Assembly: GCA_052161885.1 (NCBI GenBank) | Contig: CP197396.1 | Coordinates: 1,736,001 to 1,800,000 of the forward strand | Origin: QKTW01 sp052161885 | GTDB taxonomy: Bacteria; Bacteroidota; Bacteroidia; Chitinophagales; Chitinophagaceae | Length of the DNA stretch: 64,000 nucleotides | Direction of reading: 5' to 3' | Shown here: positions 59,267 through 64,000 of the stretch, piece after piece | Layout: the number at the start of each line of letters is the position of its first letter | Numbering within the stretch: position 1 is the first letter of the stretch | The notes under the pieces: model-generated | Told to the model about the DNA's origin: nothing | Databases searched by the model: none | Seen by the model: the letters and a program-made list of their open reading frames with translations, nothing else | Program-made: the position numbers and the translations under genes

Positions 59267-59575
59267 ATGGAATGGTATCAGTATATCGGCGTCTTTTTCA
59301 ACGGTGCGATCTTAGCCAATGTAGTCCCGCATTTTGTGCACGGTATTTCCGGCAATAAATTTCCTACGCCATTTGCAAAGCCGCCAGGCAAAGGACTTTC
59401 ATCGCCCACAGTAAATGTAGTCTGGTCACTCGTCAATCTCGTTATTGGTTACCTGCTGTTCCATGCAGATCAGATCAATGCAGCACACCCGGCATCGTTA
59501 ATCATATTTCTTGCAGGCATTGCAGCCATGAGCATCATGCTCAGCGTTCACTTTCAGGCAAAAGACAAAGAATAG
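59267..59575 (+). CDS. Conserved three-span membrane protein of unknown function
   Basis: 102 residues from the ATG at 59267; the open frame starting at a GTG upstream would overlap the operator and is not credible. Three membrane spans: IGVFFNGAILANVVPHFVHG, VVWSLVNLVIGYLLFHAD and LIIFLAGIAAMSIMLSV. The loop GISGNKFPTPFAKPPGKGLS between the first two spans resembles a conserved motif I recall from uncharacterised proteins of similar size. It lies between a Crp/Fnr regulator with its operator and an MFS exporter gene. Confidence 0.8.
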   Translation: MEWYQYIGVFFNGAILANVVPHFVHGISGNKFPTPFAKPPGKGLSSPTVNVVWSLVNLVIGYLLFHADQINAAHPASLIIFLAGIAAMSIMLSVHFQAKDKE

Positions 59576-59703
59576 TTTTTTAACGCAGAGAACGCTAAGG
59601 TGGCGCAAAGGATCGCTAAGGAAATAAATCTTTATAATGCACAAAATATCATTACATATTCTTTGCGCCTCTCTGCGAATACTTTGCATCCTTTGCGGTA
59701 AAA
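59575..59703. repeat. CGCAAAGG-type inverted repeat element
   Basis: Left part 59575-59621 has TTAACGCAGAGAACGCTAAG, then GCGCAAAGGATCGCTAAGG. Right part 59661-59703 is its rough inverse, with CTTTGCGCCTCTCTGCG and TGCATCCTTTGCGG. Short CGCAAAG/CGCTAAG words recur every 8-11 nt in both arms. It fills the gap before the MFS gene. Confidence 0.7.
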
Positions 59704-59730
59704 CACACTAATCATCAGACGAATGTAGCC

Positions 59731-60966
59731 ATGTCGCTCACTATATCCAATACATTCCGTACATTCCGCAATCGCAATTATGCGCTGTATTTCACCGGCC
59801 AGTCAGTTTCACAGATTGGCACCTGGATGCAGCGTACCGGCGTAAGCTGGGTCGTCTACACGATGACGCACTCAGCCTTTATGCTGGGTGTAACCGTGTT
59901 TGCACAGCAGTTTCCTTCGTTTGCGCTTTCATTATACGGTGGACTTATATCCGACCGCTACAGCCGGTATAAAATAATGCTCATCACACAGGCAGCCTCC
60001 ATGATACAGGCCATATTGCTGGCAGTGCTGACACTTACCGGGCATTACGAAGTCTGGGAAATACTGGTACTGAGTGTACTGCTCGGCGCCATCAATGCTT
60101 TTGACGTACCGGCGCGGCAACCATTGGTGCACGAATTGATAAACGACAAAGACGATCTGCCTAATGCCATTGCTTTCAACTCATCCATGAACAATTTCGC
60201 ACGGCTTGTCGGTCCGGCAATATCTGGTATTGTGCTGCAAAAATTTGGAGCAGGCGTTTGTTTCCTGCTAAATGCGGTGAGTTTTGTAGCAGTGCTTATG
60301 TCTCTTTTACTGATGAAGTTGCCCGCATACGTACCACAGCCGGTAAAGAACAAATTGAAATCAGACCTTGCAGAAGGATTCGCCTATCTCAAAAAAACAT
60401 CTGCGATCGGCATTACCCTGCTGCTGCTTACGCTCGTCAGCTTCCTGGTGCTGCCTTACAATACACTGCTGCCTGTATTTGCAAAAGTTATTTTTAAAGG
60501 CAATGCAGCCACCTTCGGGTATATCAACAGCTTCATCGGACTGGGAGCCGTCATCGGCACCGCATTTCTTGCATCTTTGAAACCCGGCACTAATCTTAAG
60601 ATCGTCTTACTGGTCAATACAATAGTGCTGGGCGTGGGACTGATGCTCTTTTCGCAGATCAGCAGCTTTCCGGTTGCTATGGCCGCAGCAGTGATATGCG
60701 GGTACGGCACCATGTCGCTGACGTCAATATGTATCACCATTGTGCAGATGCACTCCGACAAAAGCATGCGTGGCCGTGTGATGAGCTATGTGGCGATGGG
60801 CTATTTCGGAATGCTGCCCTTAGGAAGTTTACTGACCGGCTGGGTATCGCAGCATATAGGTGCTCCCGTCACCATGCTTTGCCAGGGCGTTCTGTCGCTC
60901 ATCATCGTGGCAGCATTTTATAGATTTCTTACAAGGAAAGAACAAGGATTAAAATCCAAGGACTAA
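59731..60966 (+). CDS. MFS exporter (DHA3 / enterobactin-exporter-like)
   Basis: 411 residues, 11-12 spans. Motifs: FTGQSVSQIGTWMQRTGVSW (first span, typical of the MFS_3/EntS group), GGLISDRYSRYKIMLITQ (motif A), GAINAFDVPARQPLVHELI, and GPAISGIVLQKFGAGVCFLL. EntS-like members export siderophores or drugs. Last gene in the Crp/Fnr - membrane protein - MFS cluster; a CGCAAAGG-type repeat separates it from the membrane protein. Followed by the inverted copy of the double-hairpin repeat. Confidence 0.92.
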   Translation: MSLTISNTFRTFRNRNYALYFTGQSVSQIGTWMQRTGVSWVVYTMTHSAFMLGVTVFAQQFPSFALSLYGGLISDRYSRYKIMLITQAASMIQAILLAVLTLTGHYEVWEILVLSVLLGAINAFDVPARQPLVHELINDKDDLPNAIAFNSSMNNFARLVGPAISGIVLQKFGAGVCFLLNAVSFVAVLMSLLLMKLPAYVPQPVKNKLKSDLAEGFAYLKKTSAIGITLLLLTLVSFLVLPYNTLLPVFAKVIFKGNAATFGYINSFIGLGAVIGTAFLASLKPGTNLKIVLLVNTIVLGVGLMLFSQISSFPVAMAAAVICGYGTMSLTSICITIVQMHSDKSMRGRVMSYVAMGYFGMLPLGSLLTGWVSQHIGAPVTMLCQGVLSLIIVAAFYRFLTRKEQGLKSKD

Positions 60967-61040
60967 AATCCAGACGCCAAATGATCCAAAAACAAATGCC
61001 CAAATCAAAAGCAAAATATAAGAGCGAGCAGAGTCTAATA

Positions 61041-61153
61041 GCCCGGCAGCACAGTAGTAATGATGCTTAACCGGAGCGACAACCGGCAAGTAAGCCGTCA
61101 TGGCTTGCCGGCGGTTTTTTGGGGTTACTTTTTTTTCCGCAAAAAAAAGTAAC
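61041..61153 (-). repeat. Double-hairpin dispersed element, copy 2 (inverted)
   Basis: Read on the minus strand: GTTACTTTTTTTT - GCGG - AAAAAAAAGTAAC, then CCGCCGGCAAGC with GCTTACTTGCCGG, the block GGTTGTCGCTCCG, and TACTACTGTGCTGCCGGGC. Stem lengths of hairpin 1 differ from copy 1 (longer A/T arms), yet base-pairing is complete in both, so the structure is what is kept. Confidence 0.8.
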
Positions 61154-61212
61154 ATATGGGATAGCACGAGCACAATACACACAAAAAAGAATCAACTAAA
61201 ACAAAAAAAGAA

Positions 61213-61773
61213 ATGCAAAACAGCACGGCACTACTCGTCATGGACATGCAGATGGGCATACTCAACAACTTCCCGGCTGCAGCCCCACTGATCAGCCAGG
61301 TATCCAAAGCCATCGCACATGCACGCGAAAAACAGATTCCCGTTATCTATGTAACCGTAGGCTTCCGCCAGGGCGCACCGGAAGCCAGTATGAACAACAA
61401 AACCTTTTCCGGCATCAAAGAACGGATGGCTCATATAAACGTAGATGAATTCTCACAGGTCCATCCTGATCTTGCACCGCAGGCTGGAGAAGTACAGGTG
61501 ATGAAACGTCGTGTAAGCGCCTTTACCGGCAGCGACCTCGAAGTAATATTAAGAGCGCAGCACATTCAGCACCTCGTGCTTACCGGCATTGCTACCAGCG
61601 GCGTTGTGTTGTCTACCCTGCGCGAAGCTGCGGATAAAGATTACCGTCTCACCGTTATCTCCGATTGCTGTGCAGACGGAGATGAGGAAGTGCATCGCGT
61701 ACTCACCACTAAAGTTTTCCCGCGGCAGGCAGATGTTGTGATGCTCGAAGAATGGGCGAATGAAAGCATATAA
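61213..61773 (+). CDS. Isochorismatase-fold hydrolase without the catalytic Cys
   Basis: 186 residues. The fold is clear: LLVMDMQMGIL (D11), a VIYVTVGFRQG block, MKRRVSAFTGSDLEVILRA with K98, and LTGIATSGVVLSTLREAADKDYRLT. At the position where nicotinamidase/N-carbamoylsarcosine hydrolases have their nucleophilic Cys (GxxxxxCVxxT), this protein has Val (V131), so cysteine hydrolysis by the standard mechanism is unlikely. EntB-type isochorismatases also lack the Cys; this sequence is closer to the broader cysteine-hydrolase-like set. Cys152 and Cys153 are nearby but not in the usual place. Single gene. Confidence 0.88.
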   Translation: MQNSTALLVMDMQMGILNNFPAAAPLISQVSKAIAHAREKQIPVIYVTVGFRQGAPEASMNNKTFSGIKERMAHINVDEFSQVHPDLAPQAGEVQVMKRRVSAFTGSDLEVILRAQHIQHLVLTGIATSGVVLSTLREAADKDYRLTVISDCCADGDEEVHRVLTTKVFPRQADVVMLEEWANESI

Positions 61774-61975
61774 ATCTCCGGACACTGCAACATCAATTAG
61801 CCGGGTAATACAGCAACAGCCTTTTATAATTATCGTGCCCGGGATTGCAGCTTCAAATAAACCTGCAACTTAAACATGACAGTTTAATCCATTTGCTACG
61901 GCTGCCGGAAACCATATACTTTTGAGGTTACACTGTCTCCACAAACGACAGCTTAACCCCAAAACTACCTACGTT

Positions 61976-63607
61976 ATGAAAAAATTATTCCTGGTGCTTG
62001 CATCTGCTGCAGCACTATGCGCCGACGCACAACATGCAGTGCTCGTCAAAGACATCAACCCGTCCGGCAGCAGCTTCCCTCATTCTTTTACAGCATTTGG
62101 CGGCAAGACGTTTTTCGCAGCTACCGACAGCAGTAACGGTACAGAGCTGTGGGTTACGAACGGAACCGCAGCGGGCACTCATCTCCTCAAAGACATTTAC
62201 CCGGGTAGCTCCGGTTCAGATCCTGCCAACTTTTTTGTATACCGGAGCATGCTCGTCTTTTCTGCCAATGATGGCACAAACGGCGTAGAGCTATGGGCTA
62301 CCGATGGCACTACAGCGGGCACACAGTTGTTTAAGGACTTATATGCCGGCAGCGGGAGCTCCAATCCTGCCAACTTCAAGGAATTTGACAGCCTCCTTTA
62401 TTTCAGCGCCACCGACAGCACCCTCGGCAATGAATTCTGGATATCTGACGGTACTGTAGCCGGCACCTACGTCATTGCAGATATAGACACCGGATCCGGC
62501 AGTTCTTTTCCCGGGCCGTTTACCCTCGTAGGAAACATGTTATACTTTCCGGCGCGCAGCGCCACATTCGGCAATGAACTATGGAGTGCAAACGGCGCAC
62601 CGGGAGGCACCTACTTCGTAAAAGATATATACCCGGGCAGCCCATATAACCATTCCAACCCCACAGACCTTACAGCGTATAACGGCAAGCTGTTTTTCAA
62701 AGCCGACGATGGCATACATGGCCAGGAACTATGGTCATCAGACGGTACTTCAGCCGGCACTTCACTATTCGATGACATAAACCCCAGCGGCCACTCCTAC
62801 CCCTCACTCCTGACTCCCTACAACGGCAAGCTTTTCTTTGAAGCGGCCAACCAGGCATTCGGGACATCGCTCTGGGTTACAGACGGCACACTGGCAGGCA
62901 CACAAATGCTGAGACCGTTTTCACAGGGTATTTACGCGCCGCTGACAGGCTTTAACGGCAAGCTTTTCTTCAAGGCCAATGACGGCAGTGTGGGTAATGA
63001 ATTGTGGACCACCGATGGCACTGCTGCCGGTACACAGCTGTTTAAAGATTTTTATCCCGGCAGCGGCGGCAATACTTCGCCGTCTGCCCTCACGCTCTAC
63101 CATGGCAATTTATATTTTATTGGCTCTACTGCAGCACCAATGGGGCGCCAGCTCTGGGTTACAAACGGAGATACAGCTGTAGCCCATTCACATATCATAA
63201 CACCTGCCGGCCCCGCACTGAGCAGCCCTCTGACCAATACTACCGAGCTCGCTGTATGCAACGACATGCTTTATTTTACTGCCGGCTATACATCGGCAGG
63301 CTACGAGCTCTACCGGCTGGATACAACCGTTTCGGCAGGCATCGCCAACACACCTGTCAGCGCACTTTCCCTGCAGTTATATCCTAATCCGGCCCGCAAC
63401 GAACTTATTCTTGAAACATCAGATGTTCATACAGGCAACTGGGATATAACCATTACAAATGTTGCCGGGCAAACAGTGAAGCAGCTGCAATTGCCTGCAA
63501 ATAACACAAAGGTCACCATACCCCTTACCACACTGGCGCCCGGCAGCTACTGGCTGCAGATGCAGAACGGACAACAAAAAGCAGTGAAGGAATTTGTGGT
63601 GCACTAG
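61976..63607 (+). CDS. T9SS-secreted ELWxxDGTxxGT-repeat protein
   Basis: 543 residues from the ATG at 61976. A signal peptide ends near CADAQ. Seven to eight ~50-residue repeats follow, each closing with an ELWxTDGTxAGT-type motif (ELWVTNGTAAGT, ELWATDGTTAGT, EFWISDGTVAGT, ELWSSDGTSAGT, ELWTTDGTAAGT) and opening with a KLFF(K/E)A strand, the pattern of the ELWxxDGT repeats known from Bacteroidota and planctomycete surface proteins. It probably forms a beta-propeller. A type A T9SS sorting domain ends it (LQLYPNPARNELILE ... LAPGSYWLQMQNG). Surface protein, ligand unknown. Confidence 0.9.
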   Translation: MKKLFLVLASAAALCADAQHAVLVKDINPSGSSFPHSFTAFGGKTFFAATDSSNGTELWVTNGTAAGTHLLKDIYPGSSGSDPANFFVYRSMLVFSANDGTNGVELWATDGTTAGTQLFKDLYAGSGSSNPANFKEFDSLLYFSATDSTLGNEFWISDGTVAGTYVIADIDTGSGSSFPGPFTLVGNMLYFPARSATFGNELWSANGAPGGTYFVKDIYPGSPYNHSNPTDLTAYNGKLFFKADDGIHGQELWSSDGTSAGTSLFDDINPSGHSYPSLLTPYNGKLFFEAANQAFGTSLWVTDGTLAGTQMLRPFSQGIYAPLTGFNGKLFFKANDGSVGNELWTTDGTAAGTQLFKDFYPGSGGNTSPSALTLYHGNLYFIGSTAAPMGRQLWVTNGDTAVAHSHIITPAGPALSSPLTNTTELAVCNDMLYFTAGYTSAGYELYRLDTTVSAGIANTPVSALSLQLYPNPARNELILETSDVHTGNWDITITNVAGQTVKQLQLPANNTKVTIPLTTLAPGSYWLQMQNGQQKAVKEFVVH

Positions 63608-63628
63608 TATAAAAACAGGAGATATAAA

Positions 63629-63662
63629 TAATCCCGCCGGTGACATTGCACCGGCGGGATTA
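63629..63662. terminator. Hairpin between the repeat protein and the partial methyltransferase
   Basis: TAATCCCGCCGGTG - ACATTG - CACCGGCGGGATTA, a perfect 14-bp stem between convergent genes. A T-rich tail exists only on the minus strand (TTTATATC), and is short. Confidence 0.6.
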
Positions 63663-63724
63663 ACCTTTAAAGAACAACCAACATCACTGATATTAGCCAA
63701 ATGAAGTTTGCCACCGGTCTGATC

Positions 63725-64000
63725 TTATTCATATATATCGTTAGCGCCTTTTTTACATTTAATCAAAAAGAAAGGATAATTCTCGGTAACATCTGTGATC
63801 TCAAATAACCCGGCACCGCCAAATTCAGCGTTAATCGATGCACGATCATAAAAGAACATATTGACGCCGTCAAATATTTCATAACGGTCTTTATCGATAA
63901 ACCTGCCCTGGCCATAGGTTTGCGCTTCTTTCGAGATAGCGGTAAAAATCATATAACCGCCTTCCGTCAATTGATTGTAACAATCGCGTATCAGCTTAGC
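63725..64000 (-). CDS. Class I SAM-dependent methyltransferase, C-terminal part (start outside window)
   Basis: About 91 residues are visible, reading in from the right edge with AKLIRDCYNQLTEGGYMIFT, AISKEAQTYGQGRFIDKDRY, a YDRASINAEFGG helix and FEITDVTENYPFFLIKCKKG. The LxxGGYMIFTAIS strand and final strand pair are typical of the last third of a Rossmann-fold methyltransferase, similar to ubiquinone/thiopurine-type enzymes. The SAM-binding motif lies outside the window. The open frame continues to the edge, so the gene is truncated by the window, not by mutation. Confidence 0.8.
   Translation of the reverse strand, partial: AKLIRDCYNQLTEGGYMIFTAISKEAQTYGQGRFIDKDRYEIFDGVNMFFYDRASINAEFGGAGLFEITDVTENYPFFLIKCKKGANDIYE

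Noticed and set aside
1..64000. tRNA, rRNA, tmRNA or known riboswitch genes
   Set aside because: Intergenic intervals were read for T-loop (GGTTCGAAT-type) and 3' CCA patterns and for known riboswitch landmarks; none was convincing. A covariance-model search would be decisive.

Overview
The window is chromosomal DNA of a Bacteroidota bacterium, most likely of the Chitinophagaceae or a close relative. Four large secreted proteins end in type IX secretion (T9SS) or gliding-motility C-terminal domains. Genes lack Shine-Dalgarno sequences, and several carry the Bacteroidota -7 element TAnnTTTG just upstream of their starts. No rRNA, tRNA, CRISPR array, transposase or prophage module was seen.

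Layout. 0-4 kb: 5'-truncated DEFD-box helicase, small envelope proteins, an AI-2E family transporter. 4-10.3 kb: dnaB (-) diverging from a tightly overlapping pheT operon (+). The 588-bp gap between them holds a cluster of DnaA-box-like sequences. 10.3-15.5 kb: EF-hand protein, DUF58 protein, phytanoyl-CoA dioxygenase-like protein, a free-standing ExbD-like domain, DUF72 protein. 15.5-18.4 kb: accessory patch with an XRE regulator, two AT-rich orphan genes and a lipoprotein flanked by direct copies of a dispersed repeat. 18.4-25.8 kb: membrane acyltransferase, Crp/Fnr plus MFS exporter, and a T9SS protein with nine 240-bp tandem repeats. 26-31 kb: tandem 123-aa paralogues ending in a DPCPxSC motif, DUF481 protein, VOC protein, sucC, SRPBCC protein, low-affinity iron permease family protein. 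31-37.4 kb: two tandem T9SS type B giants.

37.7-45.3 kb is a housekeeping block: GT9, LysM/RlpA-like protein, rsmF-like methyltransferase, purB and xerD (all -), then aroQ (+) and fmt (-). 45.5-47.3 kb is a sigma factor / putative anti-sigma / Spy-like operon. 47.5-51.3 kb has a DeaD-type RNA helicase, an RlpA family protein, an outer-membrane protein and a SET protein. 51.4-56 kb has an S41 peptidase and dnaG. 56-61 kb carries an alpha/beta hydrolase with an AraC regulator, and a Crp/Fnr - membrane protein - MFS cluster with a perfect TGTGA-N6-TCACA operator. 61-64 kb has an isochorismatase-fold protein lacking the usual Cys, an ELWxxDGT-repeat T9SS protein and a truncated methyltransferase.

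The most unexpected feature is the density of dispersed intergenic repeats. At least five unrelated families are present. One is a two-module element (A: GAGATGTGAGTATTGAGATG-like; B: CACATCAGC..GCTAATTTGCTAATT-like) found in the same module order at five loci between 42.5 and 51.5 kb, sometimes supplying the stop codon of the adjacent gene. Another is a ~110-bp double-hairpin element whose stems are conserved although their sequence differs. The DnaA-box cluster, the Crp operator, the SSB-like tail of DnaB and the DPCPxSC paralogues are the other main leads.
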